A DNA stretch of 64,000 nt, taken from Rotaria sp. Silwood1. Taxonomy: Eukaryota > Rotifera > Eurotatoria > Philodinida > Philodinidae. Of this stretch, positions 35,145 to 47,400 are shown one piece after another; position 1 is the stretch's first letter; each line of letters starts with the position of its first letter. Both the position numbers and the translations under genes were made by a program. The notes below the pieces were generated by a model. The model did not search any database, had not been told where the DNA came from, and saw nothing but the letters and a program-made list of their open reading frames with translations. The DNA is taken from assembly GCA_905250075.1 (NCBI GenBank), contig CAJNOP010000002.1, positions 8,235,565-8,299,564 on the forward strand, written 5' to 3'.

Positions 35145-37836
35145 TTAGTACAATGTTGTTGATTCATCATTATTATTTGCATTAAATCGTATTGGAAACA
35201 TCAGTGCTTTGGCACTCATAAAATTTAAATTAGGTAAACTATCAATTATACGTTTAGCATCATCATTTAATATTGTTGTTGAGCCAGGAAATAGATCCAT
35301 TGTTTTAATTGGTATTGAATTTGATTGTTGTTTTTGTTGTTGCCGTTGAATAATAGGACTATCAGTTCCTTGAGTAGATGATGGAGTTGTTGTTTGTTCG
35401 TCTTCATTGAAAGATTTTGTTGTTGGAACATAAAAATCCAGATCAAGTGTTTTATTTGCGTCGAAAACTATAAAAAGAAAAAAGAATATAATGTTTTTTT
35501 TTTCTAATGTAGACGTTTTTTTTTCTTTTAAATAACGTTTGTATTAGTAGCCACATGCAAGAGCATTCATTTATTATTATTAAAAGAAATTGTTTAATTA
35601 ATTTGAATTAATTACGTGCGCTTAACTTACCATTATCCTCATCTTTATTGATATTCGACGAATTACATGGACTATCATTATCTAATATATATGGATAATC
35701 GATTTTTTTTTCTTCTTTTTATGTTATTCTTTTTTATATGTTTTTCAAATAAAAAAGAATGAGTTAAAAATGATTACCTGTAAGTGGATTTTCTAAACCA
35801 CTTTGTTTCCAATCAAAATGTGGACGAATAGTTTCAGTTGATAACTAAATTGATCAAGGAAAATCGATTAACACAATATTTAATGGATTAAAATGTGAAA
35901 CACGATGTAATCACTGTGGCTAACCACAAGAAGATTGTTTTATTCTATCTATTTCAGGACACATTTCTTCACCATCTCTTTACTTAATCTTTCAGAAATG
36001 TAATAAGAAAGTAGGTCATATATTATAACAAAACATTATTGACATACGGCTTTTGATCGTATATAAACAACAGTCGTAAAGATTTCTGACTAGCGTCTGT
36101 TATGGTTAGAGCTTATTGAATCTGAGCCTAATCGAGCTGTACTTTGATACTCGCAATGAAATTTTCTAATCAAAATTTGACTTGGACCAATCCGATAGAG
36201 CTCTAGTAATAGTGGCTGATTTTTGCTTGTTGAATGTTCAAATTCTTAACCCTATATTTCAACATTTCTCTTAGATCGTGTTTCACAAAATAAAAGAAAC
36301 GATTTGTTTATTGTATATGATATATATTTTACTTTATTTTCATTATCAATGTGTTCTGATTCGTTATTTGTTGAAGTATTTTGTTTGAGTTTTTCTGGTT
36401 GTAAAACTTCTGGTGTTAACGGAACACTTTTTGTCTAATAAGAAAGTGTTTTTTTTTTGGTATAAATATGATTTATAAAAAAAAATCACATACACGAAAA
36501 CGTTCATTAACTCCTAATGCTTGATGAAATATACGTTCTGTATTAGATTTACGCCATTGAAATTTAATTCCTATTGGATCATTTGATATATTTGATAAAA
36601 TATCCCATAAACTTGAAAAATAAATATTAAGATATTATTGATGAATAATTAAATACTTACGATAGACTAGATTCAAGACATAATATTTGTTTTGTTGGGT
36701 TTTTATAAGTAGTAAAAGAAGGTAAGTCAGTAGATATTAAAGAATCATCATTTGTCGATGATGTTAAAGATTCGACAGGAAAACATACCGAGATTAAAGA
36801 TTCAATTTGTTCAGTACTTAAAATATTCTATATAGAGAAGAATTAATTTAATTTCAAATAAAAATATAGATAAATGAATTTACAGTTGATACAGTGGATG
36901 CTTGAGGTTTTGGAGCAACTTGTACTTCACTAAATTCACCGAAATCATCATCTTCTTCTGCTGTTTCTTTAGTAGTTGGTTCATCAGTGGTTGATGGTAT
37001 TGGTGATTCAAAGACTAACACTGTATTGGATTTAAAATCAGCCCAACCATTTTCAGTATTTTCTTCAATGTTGGTTGATGTTGTTTTAGGAAAAGTCTAA
37101 AATTGCATACTTATTAGCTTTACAAAGAAGTCTTATACGATTTCTCTGATGTTTCAGTCATAAATGCAAGTGATTTATGGTTAGCAGTAGCCGCTAATGG
37201 AACTATACATGAACAAAACCAGTGGATTTTTCGATCCAGTCTAAAGAAAACTACCTCAGAATTTATTCGTATCACATCTAACTACAGTTTTTAGTTCTAG
37301 TTGGGATAACAGTCTTCTCGTCCGTGGCATTTTTATTCAATTGACGTAAAACAATATTCTTTGCTTCTATTATATTGACATACTGAATAGGAAGTTTTCT
37401 TAATACTTTTAATGTGTCTATGAATATGAAAGAAAAAAAACTCTATTAAATGATTCGCCTCTGGAATATCACCAGATTTATTTTCGAATGTAGCAAAATT
37501 TACCCAAACATCATTGGTTTTTTCTTCTTGTAAATTTTCTTCATTTATTATATTATTATTCGGTAAAATATTTTCTTCATTTATTATATGATTATTCGGT
37601 AAAATATTTTCATCATTAACTATTGATTTATCATCTTGAATTTGAGCGATTTCAGTATCATTATTATTATCTATTGATTTCCAATCATCATTACTATTAT
37701 TCAATACATCGGAAGAAGCCGATGATAAGAATCCATCATTTTGTATAGTTGGAATCAGATCATTTTCATCCACATCATCGTCAAATGGTGGCGGTGACGT
37801 ATCATGAACAGGAGGCACAATAATAGACTGGCTCAT
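35145..37836 (-). CDS. AFTPH: Aftiphilin, clathrin accessory protein
   Basis: Nine exons give about 503 aa: 37473-37836, 37311-37417 (least certain), 36884-37096, 36661-36827, 36494-36611, 36333-36434, 35778-35844, 35631-35681 and 35145-35467. Human aftiphilin is about 930 aa, so the acidic N-terminal half is shortened. Diagnostic pieces are DDDFGEFSEV, IKFQWRKSNTERIFHQALG (the conserved clathrin-box domain), RPHFDWKQSGLENPLT and the C-terminal IIDSLPNLNFMSAKALMFP. The N-terminus has SPPPFDDD, also typical. Aftiphilin binds AP-1/AP-2 and clathrin through short acidic-aromatic motifs in trans-Golgi and endosomal traffic. Exon 2 was placed only by phase and splice signals; its donor GTTATC is weak. 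Confidence 0.85.
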
Positions 37837-38080
37837 AACATTTCTATAGATAGAAGAAGATAGATTGATAAATGAAAAAAACTATTCAATACGAACATAC
37901 AAAAACAAAGAAATAAAATTAAAAGAAAAAGATACTTTTAATATTTTTTTATTTGCTTAGTTTAATTCATATACAATACGACAAGAACAACAAACAAAAA
38001 TGAAAAAAAAAGAAAAACGTCAATTCTTAGTAATACTTCTAGAATAAAAGAGAAAATCATTAATTTTCTTAAGTATAATA

Positions 38081-41000
38081 TTATTTGTTTAAATACCCAG
38101 GTGGAAGTTGAGAATCTTTAGATCGACTAGTACTTAAAACAATATATGGTTGTTGTAATTGAATTTGTTTTTGTTTTAATAAATTACATGTTTGTAATGG
38201 AGTATCAACACTTGACATTTTTTTCATCATCTAAAAAAAAAACAACAATAAATTAGAATTTTTTTTATTGTATTATTTTCTTTATTGAAATTTTTACCTC
38301 TTCTTCGATTAATTTTTTAGCTCGTTTTTCAGTCTTCTTTTTACCACTACCTTTACCATGAAAACGATGTGAAAGTAAACGAAATGCTTCTTTTTCATTT
38401 ATACGTCGACCACCTTCATCAACATATTCAAGTTTAACATCAGGACGATAATGTTCTTTTTCTTTGAAATCAGTTAATGGTCCAGATGTATAACGATCTC
38501 GTCGAGCATGTTTATCGTCAATTTCACTAAAAAGAAATATGATTATATTTATGAGTTGTTAAAATCATACAGTTTTTGTTTTTTGAAATATCTTTAGGAT
38601 ACTTCTATGATTGCTTGTATAACTGAAACAACACTAGGGTAATTACTATAATCATCCATACTGTCTAAACTAGTTCGGTATACCTGATATCAAGTGACCA
38701 GAGATGGGCAGCTCCGACCATTTCTATCTCCAGCTCAGCTCCAGCTCGAGTCAATAACAGACCGCTCCTCTCCGACTCCGCTCAAGATTAAGAAATATTC
38801 TGCCGACTCCGCTCTAGCTCCGCTCCTCTCCGAAAGTATCCGCTCCCGCTCAGCTCCAGCTCTACGCTTAATTAAAAAAATCCGCTCCGACTCCGCTCCT
38901 GCAACAAATTTTCTTAATTATCCTTTATGATTAGCTGTGTTCAGTGAATTTCTCGTGTTAGTCTGGATATAGAAGCATGTATATAAAGTACAAAAAAAGA
39001 ACAAATTGATTAACAATATATTTAACTTAGTTATAATATAATATGAAGAACGTTTACTTTTCAAGAATGGTACTCGCTGTTTTTTCATTATATGATGACA
39101 CTGAATCGTTATTGTCGACGATAGTAACGGAAGTTGATTCATCAATACCATGATCGTGCATTTTTTTTGCCATGATAATCGTGTTCGTTCAAGTGACACT
39201 TAGCTGAGAAATGTTATTGTGATTCGGCACTATTCACCTTTCACATTTTATATTATGCAATTTCTCTCTTTCTCGACGTCATTTTCTTCCATTTCCAAAG
39301 TAACAATAGCTTAGTTCAATTAGACAAAGAAGAAGACTGTATATAAACGGTCAGTCATTGTTTCAGAGATTGCCATTGACTAAAATGTCACAATGGGCTA
39401 TCCATTTCGATAATTCGCCGATGACGAGCTTTCTCTCATTAATTCTTCCGTCATTTTGTATAGAACAATAAATCGAAAACTGAGCTTATCATTGGAGCTA
39501 TACATAAAATGTTGCTCCGACTCCTCTCCAGCTCCTGGAGCGGAGCTGCCCATCTCTGGAAGTGACTATATAAGAAAATAAGGCTTTTCTACAATGAAAA
39601 TGAATGTAGAGCTTTCGAGATTTGTTAAGATATATTAAAATTTCAGTTTAATAAGAATATGTTAATAATATTTCCGAGATATACTTTTGTTTTTCATAAT
39701 ATTTATCGAGTGAAAAAGAAAACAAACGAATAATTCTTGATACTTACTAAGAATTTTTCTCTTCAATTGTATAATGTTTAGCTGAAATATCACTAACAAA
39801 ACGAGCATTTTGACGAGTTTTTTCTTGTTCAATGTATCCTATTTAAACAAAATGAAAAATATCCATATGTTATACTATAATATGAAAAACAACAACAACA
39901 ACCAACCTTTTTGCAAAGCAAGTCGAAGTGCACTACCAAGACCACGATCAAGTGTTGGTTCATCAGGTAAAATTGATTCTTCAAGACGAAAGGGTTTTGT
40001 ATTAACATCTTCAGCTGGTGTATCATCCATAACATCATCATCAAGATCTTCATTTTCAAGTGCATGTTGTAATAATTCATCATCAGGATCTAATGCTACA
40101 TTTGTTTTTGATGATGATTTTTTACTTGCTTGAACATTAGCACGTTTTATTTTTGCTGATGTTCGTAATTTTGGTACAGCTGATGGTGTATCAATCGTAT
40201 TTTCACCAACATTACGACAAAATTCAGACATTGTATCAAGTACAAGACTCTTATCGTCAGGAGGAATAGTACTCGGCGGAACAATGATACCAACTTCCAT
40301 AGGTTCAGATTTAATTTCAACTTTTAATTTACGATCACGTTCTTCGATTAATTCGCTTAACGCCTAAATGAATAGAAAAAAAGTTGTTATGTTTACCTAT
40401 TGGTTTTAAATAGAACTTAACAAATGTGTTCTCTTTCTTTTTTTTATCAATCATTATGACAAATGATACATGAAGTAGAACCTTTTCGTAATTACTGAGA
40501 GTTTCTCTTTCTTGCAATAAATCTTCAAAAGTAGCCCATGTTGTTTTATATAGTTTACGCAATGTCTTGTAAAAAAGAGAACTGCTGATAACACCATTTG
40601 TTTTTATTAAGAAATATATTAGAGAGTTGTTCGGAACATTACCTACGATTTAGATTTGCGCAATTTCGATGTAAAATGTTGAGGATCTGGCGTACTTCTT
40701 AGATTTTTTTCCGAGGATTTCTGGCAATCTGATGCACATTCTTTCTAGTTTGATTTAGTATTTGAATGAAGCATGAAAAATAGCATCGAACTGTATGCAT
40801 GGGTTTTTTGACAATCGATTTTCTCATAGGATATAAAAAATGTAATAAAATGGTACAGCAGTTATCGAATTCGGTATTATATTAGCGAAAAAAGAAAACT
40901 ATGATGAAAGATCATCATGTAATTCGTTTACAAGTAAAACGTACTTTTTACCATCAGAAAAAAATTGTGAAGACTTTCTTTTTTTTTAACTTGAACACGA

Positions 41001-44000
41001 TTAGAATTAATTCATACCTTTTCAGCTGAAATACTGTCTTTCTTTGTTTTGAGCTTCATTGTTTTATTAATGACAGTTTGAAGTTCATCGTATGCATCAT
41101 CTTCAACAGCAAAATTGGAAAGATCATTATCAGGACCCACCATATCCTCTAAATAAAGATAAATCTTTTACAATAAAAAAAGAAAGATTTATAATCATAT
41201 ATTCTAAGTGATAGTAAGACGTCTATGTTTATCAAATGTATGAAATATGCTCAAATAGCCAAAACTAGACCACAGTTAAGCATCATTACACTTCATATCA
41301 TGGCAATGTATAAATCGCTACAAGACTAAGAAAAGTCCCTAAAAGGATTAATCTTTATGGCTTACTAAATAAGAGTTATTATCGTTGCAGTGGAATTTTT
41401 ACTGAGAGCCAAGCATTTTTGAGAAATCGAAAACATAGAGTTTTGACTTGACAATTGCAATGAAAATAATCATATCTTTCTTGAGATATTCAATTTTTCT
41501 AGTAGGCTAGATTATTGGGAACTCCTATAATAAATAAATTCTTTTCGAAATGAAATATTTCGAGGAACATATGTTCGTTTTCCTTGAAAATTTAAATTAA
41601 TCTCACTGAAATCTACTTATAGCTGTAACTTAATATCAAATGATTTTCGCCTATTCCATATATTCACTGACCAGAATGATTCATTTCGTAAAGCTTCCTA
41701 TTTCGATCTTAACTAAGAGATTTTCTAAAGGAAACACTCACCATCTTCTGTTGCAGTTGTTGTTATAATTTTTCGTTTGACTTTATCAAGAGAAATAGTA
41801 GGCGGACGCTCTCTAGAAAATAACAAACAAAATTTTCTAACAATTCAGATAAGAAAACCCTGAATACATACTTTGATGTCGATACGATAGCAGTGGGTCG
41901 ACGTGTTTCAGCCGGACGTAAAGATACCGATGTTGTTGTTGTTGATGATGATTCTCGTGGTTCACTACTATCCATTGCTAGTAGGTCGTCAGCCTTTAGC
42001 ATTTTCCGTGATCGAAGTTTATTCTTAGTTACCTTTTTTGGTTTTTTGAATTGTTCCTATGAAAACAAAAAAAAAAAAAATATCCGAATGAATTCTTGTC
42101 TTCTAACAAAAAAAAAATTAATTCTATTTACCAGTTCAGCAGCTGTATAAAATTCACTAGCTACTTTTGGTGTTGGTACTGCTAAACTTTGCATTCGTGC
42201 TCGAATTTCTTGTTTCATTGCATCCATGACCTTTTCATCAGACATATCATAAGCACCATCGGATTCTATAATAAAATAAAAAATTGTTTTTTTTTGTAAT
42301 TTTTAAACTTAATTATTGGTTAATCTATTTACCAAGTCGAAAAGATGATTTCTTTTTGTCATCATATTGTTCAAGTAATTTATTTGGATTGAGCTACAAA
42401 AAAAAGTAAAAATATTTTCATTATGAATAAATTAATTTTGAAAAACGAAACAAACCATTCCAAATTGATCTACTGTTTCATCCTCATTGTATGCTCGATA
42501 ACCAGGTGTTTTCTTTTTTGCTAATTCAGCACGTTCTTTTGCTGTTTCATTATCAGCAATATTAACATTAATTAAAACATCTTCATCATTATCATTATCA
42601 TCATCTTCATCGTCTTTTTTATCATTTATAATTTCTATTAAATAAAAAATAAATCAATATAATTATTTCAATGAAAATAATTAACATTACTTTTATCTTT
42701 TAATGTTAAAATAACTTGTTGTCCTTCTTTAAATTCTTCAATTGAATGTTCAACACGAAGACCAGACAAATTTTTTGATGTATATCTCTGAAACAAATAA
42801 GAACTATGAAATTTAATTCAAATATTTAGAAGGTGGACTATTGCTCACGGCTGTAACAGAGTTATAAACGATTCTATCCAGCCGATCTTCACCGGTTGGA
42901 AAATAGGCTACAAATAGGTCATTTTTTAAAAAGCTCAACTAAAACTGTGTTACCTGAGGTAAACTTTTTTTTGGTAAGAATCAAATTCAAGTTTGTGTGA
43001 AAAGCTAACAAGAAATCGCTTTTGAAATCGATCTCAGTGGATAAGGTAGAATCCAGTCAAATACGAAAACCGGCAAAAGAATAAATTCCATTAGATCTTC
43101 CGTTGAAAGTTACAGGCATTTTAATAGAGTCTTAGTCTCTGGCATGGTATAAACCGCCTAATTGAATGACAGAATTTTGACCTAAGATTGCGCCCACCGA
43201 CGAATCTGTTTGCGAATATCGTGAAAATTTCAGCTCAAAAGAATATTATCATCTCGAAATATTTAAGTCCCACAAATATAGAAAATTTTTGCTTTTTGTA
43301 TGAAATATATTCTTTTGAGCTGAAATTTTAAGAACATTATACTAAAAGATAAATTTGTCTGTGGACACAATTTTAGGTTGATACGCCGTGATTCTATTTG
43401 TTGGGTTCGGTACGAAACATGCCTGAGACTCAAATTTCAGTACAATATCTATAACTCTGAATAGAAGACTTAAGAGAACTTATCCTTTGGAGATTCTTTA
43501 TATCTCGTTGGAGTTCACATTATGCACAGAGTTCGAATTCACAAGCAGATTATTAGTTGATCGGCAAATGAGTCTTTGTTTCCATCATATATATCAAAAC
43601 ATTACATACTTATGTTTGAGAAACCTAACAGATATAAACGACTAAAACATGATATTTCTTTCTAGAGATTTGTAAAAACCTGAGTGCACAACTATTTATT
43701 AATACCTTTTGTTTTTGTTTCTCCGATTCTTCATGTATTACGTTACTAACACCAAATTCTTCATCCATTTGTTCCAGTAATTTAGCCTTAAGTAAAAATA
43801 ATAAAATAAAGTTTATTATTTGAATTTAATTTTATATCGATACATACACGTTCAGCTGCTTTACGTTTTTCTTCTCCCATCTGACGCATTTTTTCAACCC
43901 ATGATGTGGCTGATTCAACTGGTTCAGATGCTATAATTGGTGTTGAACTATGAAAAAGAAAATAAAACACAAAAATCTTCAATTATATCGAAATATTTCG

Positions 44001-44489
44001 AAATACGTACAGAAATTTTTCTTGTAACTTGCGTTTTTCTCTATGTACACTAAGTTTTTCTGTAACTTGTTCTGTTCGTTTTTTTTCTGTTAAGTTTATT
44101 GCTGGTCGATGAACAAAATTTTCATCACTATTTAAACCTTTTTTTGTCGTATCTGAATCTGTGGTTGTATGATCATCAATTATTAATGGTTTAAGACCAA
44201 TTGAAATACGTAATTTATTTGTTTCATCGATTGACAATGATGTACGTTCAGTGCCTTCGCGTGTACCATTTGATGGATCATTTGTATTTGATTTTGTTGG
44301 TGTTGGTGATCGAGATTTATCATCATTGGATGGTGAACGACGTTCACGTTCTCGAATTTTTTCAACACGATCATGATCACTACGATGTTTGTCTAAGTAA
44401 AAAGTATAAAAATAAATATATTTACACTTAATTCATTTAATATACGCACATTGTTTTGAACTTTTTTCTTTTTTCGTATTTGAAACCAT
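38081..44489 (-). CDS. SART1: U4/U6.U5 tri-snRNP-associated protein SART1 (Snu66)
   Basis: Sixteen exons give 823 aa (human 800): 44450-44489, 44011-44392, 43848-43947, 43706-43786, 42691-42787, 42456-42634, 42333-42393, 42132-42265, 41872-42056, 41742-41812, 41018-41148, 40482-40565, 39907-40363, 39748-39838, 38298-38526, 38081-38230. All phases agree. Diagnostic blocks are [79 protein letters not shown] and the very conserved [19 protein letters not shown] with [10 protein letters not shown] and PYIVLS near the end. SART1 is a nuclear scaffold of the tri-snRNP needed for spliceosome assembly. Introns holding mobile-element remnants (38527-39747 and 42788-43705) are much longer than the others. 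Confidence 0.93.
38699..39558. mobile_element. Non-autonomous hAT-type DNA transposon in a SART1 intron
   Basis: The 860-bp element starts CAGAGATGGGCAGCTCCG and ends in its reverse complement, CGGAGCTGCCCATCTCTG. It is flanked by an 8-bp near-duplication: CAAGTGAC at 38691-38698 and GAAGTGAC at 39559-39566. The TIR start and 8-bp target duplication are hAT hallmarks. The left 200 bp carry many GCTCCGCTCC/ACTCCGCTC subterminal repeats, likely former transposase-binding sites. An open stretch on the minus strand (39173 to about 39058) may be the remnant of a transposase first exon. Confidence 0.82.
39058..39173 (-). pseudogene. Possible residual first exon of a hAT transposase
   Basis: Within the hAT element, the minus strand reads about 39 residues from an ATG (MAKKMHDHG...), ending in TILEK next to a GTAAAC donor-like site. 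No further transposase domain follows inside the element. This fits an internally deleted element, but the identity rests only on context. Confidence 0.3.
43085..43465. repeat. Foldback element in SART1 intron
   Basis: Two long imperfect inverted arms flank a centre at about 43278. The inner core AAATTTCAGCTCAAAAGAAT near 43230 is repeated in reverse complement near 43305-43330. Similarity continues outward through an ACCTAAgATTG block and an AGTCTC.GGCATG block for about 150 bp per arm. The 918-nt host intron is long for this gene. It would form a strong hairpin in the transcript. Confidence 0.65.
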
Positions 44490-47400
44490 GATTTTTGATA
44501 ATAAATTGTAATCAAATACAACTAAATTATTCTATTATATATGAAGTAAGATAGACAAAAAATATTTCGTCAGTGCAAAAGCCATTAAATGATAACAAGA
44601 AAAAATTGCCTCTAGAATAATAGCGCTGATGATCACAATTTAACTTAAAGTTTACTAGTGACATCTGTTGTGAGTTTTCATACCAATTTTTATGTTAAAC
44701 TATAACTTTCATATACACAAAATTCTGAATGAGAGGTCCTACGATTATCAGAAAGACTTTGCTTTTGTCGTCTCTGACGAGGGAACATATTCAAATGTCA
44801 AATCATTTTTGAGTCAGGATAATGTGCATCATGTAGATCGTAATCAGTTACATATCTCGGGAGGAAAAGTTCGAGCTATTATTCCATCGTTATTGAAGTT
44901 TTTACGATATTTTTAGTACAATACCGTGCTTCCCTCAGGAACACTAAGATGATTGAGTTTCAAGTTTTGACTTGAAACTTGGCACAAATGGTGGCTTCAA
45001 TGGAAATAAGTTATTATGAAAGCTTCAGATTATTTTTTTTTGATTCTTCTATTCCGAAACAAGAATATCAGAATCTATCGATATAGATGGGTGAAGTTAA
45101 AAACGTGCTTTTATTATAGTCGTATCTTAGAATAAGAAGAACAAAATGATCTGAACCTCTCACGATAAACTATGCTCGTTAAGAAATGTCTCTATCTAAA
45201 TTTTCAAGTCGGAAATTGAAAACTCAGTTTTCTTGGTGTTTCTGAGAGGAAAATTTAGGATTATCTCACAAGTGCATAGCCAGCAGATATTGATTTCTTT
45301 TGTAAATCAGCAGAAATTTTAGTTCTCTGAATTTCTTCCGAGTATTTTTCTATAAGCATTATAAGTCAACTGACATTTTTTGATATTATTGGGCGAACTT
45401 ATTTCTACATAATTTAATTAAGTGTAGCGAAAAGTTTTTGATACCTTTTCTATTTCAAGACACTTTATTCAAGAATGATAGTTTCGAAAAATGCACTTGT
45501 ATGTGAACATATTTGAAGTGCTTGTCTATACATGTAGACCATTCTTGAAGTGATCGACTTTGCCATATAAATACATAAGTTTTTAATCAACGATAGTAAG
45601 AATTTTTTTTGTCTATGATAATTAATATCAAGATTTTATTTTCATAAAGACTTGAAAACGAGTTATATGAATGCTGCATCGCAGACAAATGCTCTCACCA
45701 CACTTGTTTCCTAGTGACATTGAAATGGATGACTATGCGGATGAAGACGATGTCTAAGTCTGATCTCAATGTATATGTTATTAGTTTTTGTTTATTCAAA
45801 ATTCTAACAAAGTCTTATTGTAGAGAAAATGTGTTCGTTTGCGAATAGCGAAAAATTTTCATGCAGTGCTTTTGTTTTTTAATAAATTCAGTTTGATTCT
45901 GATATTTATTTTGACCTTTACGTTCTTTTGATTATGTAGTCTTATTATATTCACGGTTCGTTTCTTCAATGTTATGAGAAAAAAATGGGTTAATAAAGTC
46001 AAGTCATGTGATTTCAAAGTCATGAAATTATTCTATCTTTTCTAACGTGACAGTCATCATATAAAAATACAGACGATTTCTTTACTACTGGTAAGACCTA
46101 AATAAATTCAAGGTCGTAAGATTGACAAAAACTGAACTAGTTAAGACAAAAAAAAATATTGCGAAGGTATGGTGAGCGATTGTTAAAAGACTTGACGAAA
46201 TTATCTATTGTATGGAAGAAAATTCAATCCATATGATAGTTCGGAGGACCTATTTCATATAGAAAAATTTTGAAATGTATTCTTCTTGTAATTTTCGGCA
46301 GTATCATTACAATTCAATAGTTCATATATCAACAGACACATGATAGTGCATTTATGAGTTATTGCATGTAAGGAGCACCATTTATTGTCCTAGAACGATG
46401 CACAATATAAGTTTTATATTCGTGTAAAATTTATTTTATCTTATGGAACATGTTGTTTTAGATGAAGAATTAAATTTTTAGCCATTTTCGATATATGTCA
46501 GCTAACATTAGTAGCGTTAGACAAACAGATTTCTTTTTAGAGACTCCTTGGAAACTCGATGATCTACTAGTTTGCTCTGTTATACTCTTCCTATCCTCTT
46601 GTGTTCAGGTTTTTATATCCGTATATCAGATAATAAAGTTAGTTCAAACTATCTTCTGTCATCCTCAGCGTTTATGTAATTTTGAAACTTCTCGCAAAAC
46701 ATTTTTAATAAATGATTATATGAAAGTCATAAATGTATCTGCTCACACGCCTCCAGATAGACATAAACGGCAAAGATAAATGTCACCTACACTCTGACAC
46801 CAAGTGTAAATCATATTTTAGCGATCCATCAGCACTCGTTTCTGTTCCTATATATCCACCGGGCAATTGTGTCTTTATCATACCATCTGTTAAACTCTAT
46901 TGCTAAAACTTTTTAAAAATAGAGTATAAATTATATTCTGCAATTTAAGATTAAAAAAACGATTTACTCATTGATAGACTCATTCTGAATGAGATACTGC
47001 TCATTTTATTACTTCATTTTTATGCTTATTTGCTAAATTTCTGAATTGAATCGTAATCAAACTTAATTAAAAGTTATCCTAATAGCCAACTGAGCTAACT
47101 CAAAGCTTAATTAATTCCACTGTGACTATTAAAGAATAGATTAAGATTGAAACAACAATCCTATGAATATATACATATTTCTAGTACTATATTGCCTTCA
47201 TAAATATTCTTTCGTAGTTTTTCAACTTTATATTATTGTTCATATGTGGTTTATTATTTTGTGAGAAACATTTTAGAAACACAAACATAACAAAAAGATT
47301 GACGAAAAAAAAATTTTCTTCAATTAGAGTAATGTGCATTCATCGGACAGTTGCGTTGCTTGTCAAAAATGCTTTCTCCCAGTGAATGCTCCCGTCTTGT

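Noticed and set aside
35845-36332. Weak inverted similarity around GTTAGAGCTTATTGAATC in an aftiphilin intron
   Set aside because: Matches are short and scattered; not convincingly above background.
44692-44916. 74-residue open frame near the SART1 start
   Set aside because: Partly coding-like wording but no match, no splice context, and it ends beside a foldback element.
46495-46779. 94-residue open frame with a hydrophobic segment
   Set aside because: No signal peptide, conserved motif or splice partners; expected by chance in AT-rich DNA.
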